Origin: UBA1447 sp964568955 | GTDB lineage: Bacteria; Bacillota; Clostridia; Oscillospirales; Acutalibacteraceae | Assembly: GCA_964568955.1 (NCBI GenBank) | Contig: CAZMSM010000003.1 | Location: 1-59,080, forward strand | Direction of reading: 5' to 3' | DNA length: 59,080 bases | Shown: one piece after another, positions 1 to 8,134 of the stretch | How the letters are laid out: the number at the start of each line of letters is the position of its first letter | Position numbering within the stretch: position 1 is the first letter of the stretch | Made by a program: the position numbers and the translations under genes | The notes under the pieces: generated by a model | Told to the model about the DNA's origin: nothing | What the model saw: the letters and a program-made list of their open reading frames with translations, nothing else | The model's database searches: none

Positions 1-41
1 TAGTATACCACGCACACCAACTATTTGCAAGTATTTTTTTT

Positions 42-69
42 ATTTCCGCAAAACCATTTCCGCAAAACA
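42..69. repeat. 14-bp tandem direct repeat
   Basis: Two adjacent near-identical 14-mers, ATTTCCGCAAAACC and ATTTCCGCAAAACA, lie just beyond the 3' end of the FAD oxidoreductase gene. They are non-coding and may be a simple tandem duplication. No function can be assigned. Confidence 0.6.
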
Positions 70-95
70 TGCCGTTAGATTTTCAATCTGCCGCT

Positions 96-1424
96 TTACT
101 TTGAAATATTTCTTTTAAAATTCGGTAAATACATCCCCATGTCTAACAGCCTTGCTTGAATTGCATGCACATCTGCGTCTTTGGGACTACAACCATCTTT
201 GGCGCAAAGTGCGGCAGATACACCGGCTGCCTGTCCGGTTATATAGCAACCCGGCATGACTCTGATGGAAGACTGCATGGCACGGTCCGTCGAAACGCAT
301 CGGCCTGCCATTAAAAGGTTGTTTATCCCCACAGGAAGCAAGATTCTATACGGCACCCCATAGCTTTCGCCTTTTTTATAACGGTAACCGGTATGATCAG
401 CAAGAAATTCATTGAAGCTTTCAACCGAGTTGTCGCTGGCATGAATATCCACAGGATAACAGTACCGACCGATTTCATCATCGAAAACCGCCCGACTTAC
501 AAAATCCTCTAAAACCAACGTATAGATACCACGCACGCGTCTGGTTTCACGAATGCCAAGCATGGAACCTGTCGCTACGAGCTCCATGTTCTCATAACCT
601 GTTAAATACTCTTTATAATATTTTTCATATTGATCACAAAGCCGCCTGCCGTCTATCAACGCTTTGGTCAAGGAAATTTCATCTGTCCCGTCCACACCAA
701 ATGTATGCCCAATATTGCCCCCGCCAATGTTTTCGGATATTTTCCACATGCCCGGCAAATGTAAATCCGGTTTTTTAAAAACACCGTCTTCGATTGCTTT
801 TTCTAAATGTCTTTTATCGTTACCGCTCCTTCGCTCCCAGTCAATCCCTGTCCACAAACTGCAAAGTGTCCCCGCCATCATTTGACCGTTTTCATCACCT
901 TTGTCGCATGTGACACCCGCCATGAAAGAAAGATCCGCATCGCCGGTGCAATCGATATAAACCTTCGCCCGAACAGCAAACATCCCACTTTTCCCATTCA
1001 AGATACAACCGGTAATTGATTCCCCATTGGTCATCACATCCATGACAGTCACACCGAAAAGAAATTCCGCCCCCGCTTGCGTCAACATTTCTTCATAAGC
1101 ACGTTTTAAGGCTTCTGCTTTTATGGAACAGCTCTTGCTTTTTTTGTGTTCCTCTCCTGCGAATTCCCACATCTTTTCCAAAAATTCTTTTCCGATGCCG
1201 GCCGACAAAAAGTTTTCGCCGTCACCGAACTGCATAAATCCGGGTACCATGCCGGATGTCCCTTGCCCACCAAGGCATGATTGCGCCTCAGCAAGAAAAA
1301 CGGTTGCGCCCAAACGCGCAGCTGCAACCGCCGCCGCACAGCCCGCGGGACCACCGCCGGCTATAAAAACATCTACATCCCACCTGATTTCCAGGTCATT
1401 GGTATAGTGTATTTTTTCCAACAT
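96..1424 (-). CDS. FAD-dependent oxidoreductase (FAD_oxidored family)
   Basis: A 442-residue flavoprotein. The N-terminus has the dinucleotide-binding motif GGGPAG followed by an alanine-rich helix, then a CLGGQGTSG segment typical of the FAD_oxidored family. Near the C-terminus the stretch LLMAGRCVSTDRAMQSSIRV is the family's second FAD-contacting region. These are poorly characterised enzymes often found in carbohydrate-use loci; the substrate here is unknown. An in-frame ATG lies 33 bases upstream at 1457, but only the ATG at 1424 has a good ribosome binding site (AGGAGC, six bases away), so that start was chosen. No signal peptide is seen, so it should be cytoplasmic. It is divergent from the PfkB kinase and shares a 138-bp control region with it. 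The family call is firm; the substrate is not. Confidence 0.85.
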   Translation of the reverse strand: MLEKIHYTNDLEIRWDVDVFIAGGGPAGCAAAVAAARLGATVFLAEAQSCLGGQGTSGMVPGFMQFGDGENFLSAGIGKEFLEKMWEFAGEEHKKSKSCSIKAEALKRAYEEMLTQAGAEFLFGVTVMDVMTNGESITGCILNGKSGMFAVRAKVYIDCTGDADLSFMAGVTCDKGDENGQMMAGTLCSLWTGIDWERRSGNDKRHLEKAIEDGVFKKPDLHLPGMWKISENIGGGNIGHTFGVDGTDEISLTKALIDGRRLCDQYEKYYKEYLTGYENMELVATGSMLGIRETRRVRGIYTLVLEDFVSRAVFDDEIGRYCYPVDIHASDNSVESFNEFLADHTGYRYKKGESYGVPYRILLPVGINNLLMAGRCVSTDRAMQSSIRVMPGCYITGQAAGVSAALCAKDGCSPKDADVHAIQARLLDMGMYLPNFKRNISK

Positions 1425-1446
1425 ATTTCCGCTCCTAATCAAATTT

Positions 1447-1498
1447 TTCAAGTTCATTGTTGACTTGAAATACTTCCTGATATATCATTGAACTTGAA
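1447..1498. promoter_or_regulatory. Inverted-repeat operator bracketing the kinase promoter
   Basis: TTCAAGTTCA (1447-1456) and its exact reverse complement TGAACTTGAA (1489-1498) sit 42 bp apart centre to centre, about four helical turns. They lie immediately outside the -35 and -10 boxes of the plus-strand promoter. A third half-site CTTGAA lies at 1464-1469. The arrangement suggests a repressor-binding site, but no regulator is identified. Confidence 0.5.
1460..1488 (+). promoter_or_regulatory. Sigma-A-type promoter of the PfkB kinase gene
   Basis: TTGACT at 1460-1465, a 17-bp spacer and TATCAT at 1483-1488, about 75 bases upstream of the kinase start codon. It is embedded between two inverted-repeat arms. 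Confidence 0.6.
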
Positions 1499-1562
1499 TT
1501 TTCTTAATCTGTTCCAACGTCCATGTAAAAGATTATTCTAGTTTACGTTAAGGGGTATTACT

Positions 1563-2504
1563 ATGGTATTAACTGTAACATTAAATCCTGCAATCGACAA
1601 GACCTATTTTGTAGACAAATTAGCCCTTGGTCAAGAAGTAATTCGAGTCAGAGATAACACCTATACTGCCGGCGGTGGCGGTGTCAATGTGGCAAAAGTC
1701 CTGAACCTGTTTGAAATTGATGTAACGGCAACCGGCTTGCTTGGCGGTTACAATGGCAAATACATCTCCTCTTTCCTGCAAAAAGAAGGCATTTGCGGTG
1801 ATTTTTTTCAAATAGACAAAGAAACCAGAACCTGCGTCAGTGTCGTTGAGGATTTTGAAGGCAGACACACAAGGCTGCTCGAAAAAGGTCCGGAAGTAAC
1901 AAAAGACGAGCTGAACGATTTTCTTTCTTTATACGATATTCTCGTTGCCAAGTGCGATACCGTGATTATATCCGGCAGTGTTTCCGAAGGTATCGCAACC
2001 GACATATATCCCCTACTGATCAAAACTGCAAAGGCCGCCGGCAAATTCGTTGTTTTGGATGCATCGAAAGAGCATCTGGCGCAAGGCATCAGGGCGTGCC
2101 CGAATATGATTAAGCCCAACAAAGACGAGTTAAGCGATTACCTAGGCAGAAAGATAGAGACGACGGAAGATACCATAGTAGCGGCGCATGAACTCAGAGA
2201 AAGCGGGATTGACACAGTTATCGTTTCCCTAGGAGGTGACGGAGCCGTTTTCGCTAGCTCCGACGAGACGATCATTTGTACGCCCCCGAAACTTAAGGCT
2301 GTTAATTTTGTCGGTTGCGGTGATTCGCTTGTTGCAGGATATGTTGCGGGCATGGCAAAGAATTTATCCGCCACCCGATGTGCGAAAATCGCTATTGCCG
2401 CTTCTGCCGCCAATGTAGAAAGCGAAGGTATCGCCTCTTTCGAAATAGCAAGGTTTGAGGAAATACTAAAACAAGTCAGCGTTACGGTTTATCCCAATCG
2501 CTAA
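1563..2504 (+). CDS. PfkB-family sugar kinase, 1-phosphofructokinase-like
   Basis: A 313-residue ribokinase-superfamily kinase in the 1-phosphofructokinase/tagatose-6-phosphate kinase subgroup, recognisable from the opening TVTLNPAIDKTYFVDKL. It probably phosphorylates a hexose phosphate with ATP in the cytoplasm. Two signatures vary. The glycine-rich sugar-binding motif, normally GGKG, reads GGGG at residues 38-41, so the usual lysine is absent. The C-terminal anion-hole motif, normally GAGDS, reads GCGDS but keeps the catalytic aspartate. The start is the ATG at 1563 with AAGGGG upstream. It is monocistronic, with its own promoter and a strong terminator. It could act on another furanose; it does not look like the inositol-pathway kinase IolC. 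Confidence 0.85.
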   Translation: MVLTVTLNPAIDKTYFVDKLALGQEVIRVRDNTYTAGGGGVNVAKVLNLFEIDVTATGLLGGYNGKYISSFLQKEGICGDFFQIDKETRTCVSVVEDFEGRHTRLLEKGPEVTKDELNDFLSLYDILVAKCDTVIISGSVSEGIATDIYPLLIKTAKAAGKFVVLDASKEHLAQGIRACPNMIKPNKDELSDYLGRKIETTEDTIVAAHELRESGIDTVIVSLGGDGAVFASSDETIICTPPKLKAVNFVGCGDSLVAGYVAGMAKNLSATRCAKIAIAASAANVESEGIASFEIARFEEILKQVSVTVYPNR

Positions 2505-2536
2505 AGCCTATACGGTAAAAATATCATAAGGTTTAT

Positions 2537-2565
2537 GTGCCGCTACAATCGTAGCGGCACTTTTT
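2537..2565 (+). terminator. Rho-independent terminator after the PfkB kinase
   Basis: A perfect 10-bp stem, GTGCCGCTAC (2537-2546) with GTAGCGGCAC (2551-2560), a four-base loop and TTTTT at 2561-2565. Confidence 0.93.
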
Positions 2566-2591
2566 AAAGCGCGACTGAAAATTCAAGCGAA

Positions 2592-4271
2592 TTACGAGAC
2601 AATCCCCCCGTTTATAATCACTTCCACTGTGTTTTTGAAAGCGAAGTCAGTTAAGACTTCCGGCATCCTAATATAATTGTACAACATTTTTTCAATCTCT
2701 GTTTTTCTTTCTTCATCCGGTTCGGACAGAAATTCAATCGCTAAGTTTAAAATTTGGCAACAAAGAATCATTTTTTCCGACCACCGTTTTAACTCGATAA
2801 AAAGTTTTCTGTCGTCAGTCTTCAACATTTCACAACAGGCGGTCAGGTTCATTTTGTAGTCCATAATCAGTTCAAAAGCGCCCATTCTATTGCCAGCGCG
2901 CAACTGTTGTTCTGCTCGGGAAAAAGTGTCACTGAGTAGCGGAGAATTTTCCACTTTCAGGCAAGAGGTTAAGAGGTTGTCGGCAAAATACTTAAACAGT
3001 TCCGAGCCTTCACCGACAATCCGTTTAATGGCATAATCCCAAGAAGCCTGCGGGTCATACGCCACCGGGTTCCACAGGTAATCGGCCACGGTCAGCAATG
3101 GAATTTTTGTGCACTCGCAAAACTCCATGCAGTTGGAAATAATGCCGTCGGAATAACGGTAGAGGTCTGCATCCCTCCCCGCAATATAGCCCAAATGCAT
3201 TTCGTTATACATGTCGGCATCATTCACGGGGAAGTTGTCCCAGTACAAAGGTTTGTGATGTGTGGAATTGATAAATACGACAGCCTGCGGCACGGTAAGT
3301 TCTTGCGAGCAAATATTCCTACCGGTCCAGAACAAATCAATTTCAGGCTCAATGCCTTGACCGAGTTTTGAGATAAAGTATTCATTGCCCTTCCCATGGT
3401 ATTGGAGCGGGCACAAAGTCAATTTGATATCGGCATCAAGTGCCTTTAAATCGTCAAAAAGCTTGTTGGCAAGGAAGATGTGCGCATTGACAGTTTCCCC
3501 TGCGAAAACCTTAATATCTTCTTCATAATGAAGTCGTTCGGGGATATCATCCAAAAGCAGTCCGAAGTTTTTGACCCCGCACTCATAAATCTGCTTGATT
3601 TTATTGACCAATGCTTGGTAATCGTCATCGCTCGTGTATTGCATACTAAGACCCGGCGCAATACAAAAATTAAAATCTACAAAACTATCTTTAGCAAGGC
3701 TTATTAATTCTTTTAAGTCCGAAAGCTCTTTTTCGGGGTATAGCTCTTGCCATTTTTCCCGATGGTACGGGTCGTCCTTTGGACCATAGTAATAGGTGTT
3801 CATCCGATGTGCGGCCATCAACTCGAGCATATCTGCCCTTTCTTCGGGTGTCCAGGGTTTGCCGTAAAAGCCTTCGATAAAACCACGACGGTTGAATAAC
3901 GGATAATCTTCAATCTCACCGATAAGGATTGCCCCGTCAGAGATTTGCTGAGCGATGGCATTCAACGCATGCCATAAGCCATGCTCGCGGGCATAGGTAA
4001 TCTCGATTTCAACCTTACCGTCAATTGTTTTACTGTTCAGAATATACTTTTCATCGGTAACGCGGCGGCTTTGTTCTACATACGTCAGCCGCCGACTGTC
4101 TTCCAATATTGTTTTTATTATAATAGTGGCGTCTTTAGCAAACGTGATTGCGTTCTTGTCACACCATTTTTTAATAAATGATGCTTGTTCCCCAACAGTA
4201 TATACAACAGCATCATTTAGCATATGTTTTTCATCAGTTTCAGTTACTCTTTGTGGCTTTGGAAAAATCAT
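2592..4271 (-). CDS. Glycoside hydrolase family 84, beta-N-acetylglucosaminidase-like
   Basis: A 559-residue protein. After about 130 residues resembling the GH20b-type N-terminal alpha/beta domain comes the GH84 signature RRGFIEGFYGKPW. Further on is GLLLDDIP, whose paired aspartates are the substrate-assisted catalytic pair of O-GlcNAcase-type enzymes. Downstream YWDNFPVND fits the same fold, and the last ~150 residues look helical. There is no signal peptide, so it should act in the cytoplasm, which is unusual for bacterial GH84 enzymes (many are secreted). The ATG at 4271 was chosen because AAGGGGA precedes it; the ATG at 4292 has no ribosome binding site. It lies 57 bases downstream of the radical SAM gene on the same strand, so co-transcription with the AmmeMemoRadiSam genes is possible. 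Likely substrates are GlcNAc glycosides. Confidence 0.88.
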   Translation of the reverse strand: MIFPKPQRVTETDEKHMLNDAVVYTVGEQASFIKKWCDKNAITFAKDATIIIKTILEDSRRLTYVEQSRRVTDEKYILNSKTIDGKVEIEITYAREHGLWHALNAIAQQISDGAILIGEIEDYPLFNRRGFIEGFYGKPWTPEERADMLELMAAHRMNTYYYGPKDDPYHREKWQELYPEKELSDLKELISLAKDSFVDFNFCIAPGLSMQYTSDDDYQALVNKIKQIYECGVKNFGLLLDDIPERLHYEEDIKVFAGETVNAHIFLANKLFDDLKALDADIKLTLCPLQYHGKGNEYFISKLGQGIEPEIDLFWTGRNICSQELTVPQAVVFINSTHHKPLYWDNFPVNDADMYNEMHLGYIAGRDADLYRYSDGIISNCMEFCECTKIPLLTVADYLWNPVAYDPQASWDYAIKRIVGEGSELFKYFADNLLTSCLKVENSPLLSDTFSRAEQQLRAGNRMGAFELIMDYKMNLTACCEMLKTDDRKLFIELKRWSEKMILCCQILNLAIEFLSEPDEERKTEIEKMLYNYIRMPEVLTDFAFKNTVEVIINGGIVS

Positions 4272-4328
4272 TGCAGCAGTCCCCTTTTTCATTGTGTTAA
4301 AAACTTATTTAAGTAATAGCGAATAGAT

Positions 4329-5153
4329 TCAGCAATTCCCCTCATAAACATATTGCAGATACTTACGGGCAACTTTGGCCAGGGCGTACACTGTTTTAAC
4401 CGGTGTTGCGGCGCGGTCATTCATTTGCCACTGTGGGAAAAAGCGTGACACGTGCAGTGGAATAGATGGGCCTATAGCTGCCAACCAAAGGGACAGCTCT
4501 TCCATCTCTGTCTCGGAGTCATTTTCCCCGGGGACTATGAGCGTTGTCACTTCAACATGGGTAGCGTTTGCAGCCAACCGGATGGTGTTTTTGACCGTTG
4601 ACAAATCACCGCCAACTTTTTTATAAAAACTGTCGGTAAAAGCTTTGAGGTCGATATTCATGGCGTCAATAAAAGGCAAGAGTTCCAGTAGTGGTTTTTC
4701 ACAAATCATGCCGTTGGTCACCACAACATTCTTAAGATTGTTTATTTTTGCTAATTTTGCACAGTCCAATACATATTCGTAGCCAACCAATGGCTCGTTA
4801 TAGGTGTAGGCGATGCCGATATTCCCGCGCGGCCTTAATTCCAGCGCTTTTTCCACCAACGTTTGGGGTGAGATATACCGGGTTTTGATGCTGTTGTCTG
4901 CTGTGGCAATGTCACTGTTCTGGCAGAAGGAACAACGCAAGTTGCAGCCGTAACTGCCAACGGAAAGAATCATGCTACCGGGATAAAAACGGTGCAAGGG
5001 TTTTTTTTCGATAGGGTCAAGCGACAAGGAAGTTACCTTGCCATAACTCTCGCTGATAATGGCACCCTGCACATTCTTGCGCGCGCGGCAGATACCTGTT
5101 TTGCCTTCTTCCAGCGCACAGTGATGCGGGCAAAGCGTACAAATTACTTTCAT
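4329..5153 (-). CDS. amrS: AmmeMemoRadiSam system radical SAM enzyme
   Basis: A 274-residue radical SAM protein. The cluster motif is C70-x3-C74-x2-C77 within SYGCNLRCSFCQNSD. The N-terminus has an extra cysteine set (C5, C8, C12, C22) that may bind a metal. These features and the length match the radical SAM member of the conserved AmmeMemoRadiSam trio, a relative of pyruvate formate-lyase-activating enzymes. The reaction is not established. The start codon overlaps the stop codon of the upstream Memo-AMMECR1 gene by four bases (ATGA), so the two are translationally coupled and all three system components sit in two genes. Cytoplasmic. Confidence 0.92.
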   Translation of the reverse strand: MKVICTLCPHHCALEEGKTGICRARKNVQGAIISESYGKVTSLSLDPIEKKPLHRFYPGSMILSVGSYGCNLRCSFCQNSDIATADNSIKTRYISPQTLVEKALELRPRGNIGIAYTYNEPLVGYEYVLDCAKLAKINNLKNVVVTNGMICEKPLLELLPFIDAMNIDLKAFTDSFYKKVGGDLSTVKNTIRLAANATHVEVTTLIVPGENDSETEMEELSLWLAAIGPSIPLHVSRFFPQWQMNDRAATPVKTVYALAKVARKYLQYVYEGNC

Positions 5154-6535
5154 TTGTGTCGCACCACCTCAAAGCGTTCAAGCTCATAATCCTCGTCCGG
5201 TTTGATGCCACCCTTTTGCATGGCTATTGACACCTGCTCTTGCGGGGTGTTCACACCTTCGAGGTTAGGTAAAAGCAAGCCCCTTTTGCGACCTTTGGAT
5301 ACAATAACGCCGTAACGTTTTACATCGAGCTCATCAATGGATTTTATCGACTCAGCCGCGGCAAGTACATCTACACTATAGACCAAGTCATTCAGCTCCG
5401 CTTGAGTCACCGTCGGAAAGCGTGGGTCTCCCGTGCCGGAACTGACAGCGTTGTGCGTAATTTCTTCCGCAAGGGAATCGGCAGTGGGGCTAATGGTACC
5501 AATACAGCCACGTAACTGACCGTGTTTTTTAAGGGTGACAAAGGCGCCTGCTCTGCGTTCGAGCATTTCTTTTGGTAAACCGTCGGGTAGCTTAATCCGT
5601 TTGCCGGTATTTATATACGTTTCAAGTGACAACCGAGCCAAACGTACATAAGCGTCCTCATCGGATTTTATCGATTCAATTTGTTGTGTTTGCTCTTTTT
5701 CATAGATCATATCAAAATGACGGCTTGGGTCATCCCCTGTTACCGTATAGGTGCACACCGCATAGCCGACACCAAAATTGCCTTCGTACGCAAGAAATTC
5801 GGCATCTACGGCCTTGCCGTCTAGCACACCGGCCATAATGATGAAGCAACGCAATCCACATTCGGCCGCCGCTTCGCTGAACTCTTCTTTAAATGTTAAA
5901 AAGCGTAGAAAATCCGCTTGTGCCATGGCTGTTGTAATCTCTTTATCAAAATCCGGGCCGGCTGCGTCGAAGCCGTAAGGTCCGTCATCTTTCAGTTTGT
6001 GAGATAAATCACCGCTGGCAACAAATACTACACGACGATTCAGGGCTTGTGCCGTTTGAGCAATACACTTGCCAAAACGGTAATGATCAAGCATCGAAAG
6101 GCCGGACACACCAGATCGCACCAATTTATAATCAGTGTAAACCTCGTTGATAAAACGCAAAGGCACAACCGCACCATGGTCAAGAGCATTATCACGTTCA
6201 CCCATTATCCCTGCAGGTAAACCTTCTTTTTCGGCCGCTCGGGTAAGGGCTTTAACAAACGCACTGTCATACACCGCTTGAACCTTAGCCTCGGGAGCTC
6301 CGAAGCGACCGAGGTCACCACGCGCAGTTTGACCGGGCGAAATATGAAAGTAGTCGGCATATGTCGTCGCGTGCGGTGAAGTTAAAACAATGGTATCCGG
6401 CTTCAGCCGTGCTATTCGGCGAGCAACTTCTCGGTATGCGTCAATCGTTTTTCGTATTTCTTTTTCCTTGCCTTTGCCAACTTCCGGTGAAATGATGGGC
6501 GGATGAGGCACAATAGTGGCTAAAATTACCGACAT
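5150..6535 (-). CDS. Fused AmmeMemoRadiSam proteins B (Memo-like) and A (AMMECR1)
   Basis: A 461-residue two-domain protein. The N-terminal ~280 residues are the Memo/LigB-type extradiol-dioxygenase fold, with metal-ligand-type motifs PHPP, SPHATTY, LDHGAVVPL and SGDLSH. From about residue 290 to the end is the AMMECR1 domain, marked by GQLRGCIGT. Domains A and B are often separate proteins; here they are one chain. A longer reading from 6628 exists, but its first 31 residues are low-complexity, and the ATG at 6535 has a strong GGAGGGG ribosome binding site, so 6535 is used. A promoter is visible at 6666-6694. Function is unknown; the invariant partnership with the radical SAM enzyme suggests a protein or cofactor modification. 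Confidence 0.92.
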   Translation of the reverse strand: MSVILATIVPHPPIISPEVGKGKEKEIRKTIDAYREVARRIARLKPDTIVLTSPHATTYADYFHISPGQTARGDLGRFGAPEAKVQAVYDSAFVKALTRAAEKEGLPAGIMGERDNALDHGAVVPLRFINEVYTDYKLVRSGVSGLSMLDHYRFGKCIAQTAQALNRRVVFVASGDLSHKLKDDGPYGFDAAGPDFDKEITTAMAQADFLRFLTFKEEFSEAAAECGLRCFIIMAGVLDGKAVDAEFLAYEGNFGVGYAVCTYTVTGDDPSRHFDMIYEKEQTQQIESIKSDEDAYVRLARLSLETYINTGKRIKLPDGLPKEMLERRAGAFVTLKKHGQLRGCIGTISPTADSLAEEITHNAVSSGTGDPRFPTVTQAELNDLVYSVDVLAAAESIKSIDELDVKRYGVIVSKGRKRGLLLPNLEGVNTPQEQVSIAMQKGGIKPDEDYELERFEVVRHK

Positions 6536-6665
6536 TTGATTCCCCTCCAATAATTTTTTTGTTAGTCGTTTGCGAAGTGTAGAAAATAAAAAAATAAAAA
6601 AGAAAATAGAGCCAATCCAAAACCGCACCGCACAAGCGTCTAAACTTTACTGTTAATCTAAGCCA

Positions 6666-6694
6666 ATTATAACATAATAATGTTTTTAAAACAA
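6666..6694 (-). promoter_or_regulatory. Sigma-A-type promoter of the AmmeMemoRadiSam genes
   Basis: On the minus strand, TTGTTT (6689-6694), a 17-bp spacer and TATAAT (6666-6671), about 130 bases upstream of the start at 6535. Confidence 0.6.
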
Positions 6695-6716
6695 TATTAC
6701 CAAGTTTTAGTAACTC

Positions 6717-7961
6717 CTATTTGATGTTTTTGTCTCTTAACACTTTAGCACCTGTAGCTAAAAAATTATTAATGGCAACACAGGCCGCCCCGCGCTTTTC
6801 CAGTTTTCGGATGTCTGCAATCATTAAATAATGTGGCTTATTTTTACCGCTGAAAAAAGAAATCGCGTTTTGTAACTCTTTGGCAAGTCTTTTTGTTTTA
6901 AATAACTCGGAGGCCAGGAGTACAGTTTCCGGGTCAAACAAAGTCGTGCAATTTACTATAGCAACTGCAAATCGGACGATGACGCGGTTCATCAAGTGGT
7001 TAATGCCGTCATCCTCATTTTCATACGCCGATAAGATTTGTTGCAGGGACACGTCTTTGATAGCCCCACTGCAGCTTTCAAACAAAACCGGTGTTTGCTG
7101 CGCGGAAAATATTTTTTGTGCGCTCTTTACAATCGACTGATACGAAACAATTGTTTCAAGGCATCCTTTCTTGCCGCAGAAGCATTTGTCACCTTTCACT
7201 TCAACACAAATATGCCCAAGCTCCACTGCACGATAGTTTGACCCAAGATAGTTTTTTTGCCCCAAAAGCAAGGCACCATCTACATTCGGACCGTACTTGA
7301 TAAGCAAGGTGCTTTGCAAAGGTTTGGCGTGCCTGAGAATACTGTCCGAACAAAGCATGGACCGCACATCATTTTCCACAGTGACAGGGAAAGATAGTGG
7401 ATTTATTAGCTCGACAATATCCAAGTTGTTTTGCAAAACGCCCTGCGAGTCAATACTCACACCGTTTTCACTGTCAACGATGCCCCTAACCGTTACGCCA
7501 ACGCTGATGATTTGTCCGCTGTCAACATCCGATTCCACTATGATTTCCTGCACAGCAGGCAAAACCAAGTGCTCAAAAGTGCTTTTATCCAGCGGGAGGG
7601 ATGGAAGTGCGGTTGTTTTTTTCGCCCTTATCCTGCTGTCTAACCGAATCAAACTCACTTCAAAACTCTCCGCTTCGAATCGAATGCCAAGCACATAGAG
7701 CGAGGGGTAATTAATATCAATCAGTTGTTCACTACGACCCAAGCGACCTTCGGTTGAAATTTTATCGGTTTCCACCACCGCACCTTGGCTTATCAGTTCA
7801 GATATCAATCCGGTGATGGCGGCAGGTGTCAAATCAGATTTTTGCGCCAATGCTTTGCGAGACTGAGCACCCTCAAAATACAGAATATTCAGTAGCAGAC
7901 TTCTGTTTGCGTTTTTGATGTCGTTGACATTCTGACCCGATTTAACCATTTCCTCCCCCAT
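6717..7961 (-). CDS. ROK-family transcriptional regulator
   Basis: A 414-residue ROK (repressor, ORF, kinase) protein. Residues ~15-70 form a winged helix-turn-helix (SRKALAQKSDLTPAAITGL). The rest is the sugar-kinase-like ROK domain, with the zinc-binding signature CFCGKKGCLE. Members of this family with an HTH are NagC/XylR-type sugar-responsive repressors. The regulated genes are unknown; the cytoplasmic GH84 nearby makes an amino-sugar effector possible, but that is only inference. Start choice is uncertain. The ATG at 7961 lacks a ribosome binding site, while the ATG at 7949 has GGGGGAGG only two bases away. A palindrome upstream (8012-8034) could be its autoregulatory operator. Confidence 0.9.
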   Translation of the reverse strand: MGEEMVKSGQNVNDIKNANRSLLLNILYFEGAQSRKALAQKSDLTPAAITGLISELISQGAVVETDKISTEGRLGRSEQLIDINYPSLYVLGIRFEAESFEVSLIRLDSRIRAKKTTALPSLPLDKSTFEHLVLPAVQEIIVESDVDSGQIISVGVTVRGIVDSENGVSIDSQGVLQNNLDIVELINPLSFPVTVENDVRSMLCSDSILRHAKPLQSTLLIKYGPNVDGALLLGQKNYLGSNYRAVELGHICVEVKGDKCFCGKKGCLETIVSYQSIVKSAQKIFSAQQTPVLFESCSGAIKDVSLQQILSAYENEDDGINHLMNRVIVRFAVAIVNCTTLFDPETVLLASELFKTKRLAKELQNAISFFSGKNKPHYLMIADIRKLEKRGAACVAINNFLATGAKVLRDKNIK

Positions 7962-8011
7962 TCATTGTTTTATCTTTATTTTATATCGGTTCGTCACAAA
8001 CTCTATCGCAG

Positions 8012-8034
8012 CTTAATTAGAGATGTTAATTAAG
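8012..8034. promoter_or_regulatory. Palindrome upstream of the ROK regulator, candidate operator
   Basis: CTTAATTA (8012-8019), a seven-base spacer and TAATTAAG (8027-8034): perfect 8-bp arms, about 50-75 bases upstream of the ROK start. It is AT-rich, and its position suggests autoregulation. Confidence 0.45.
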
Positions 8035-8134
8035 TATATTTTAGCTCAATATTATTATAAGTCAATCCTCAAAGTGACAATCTAATAATACAAGCCGAAA
8101 TAATATTCAGACCTTAGATTCGTCCTTGAAAAAT

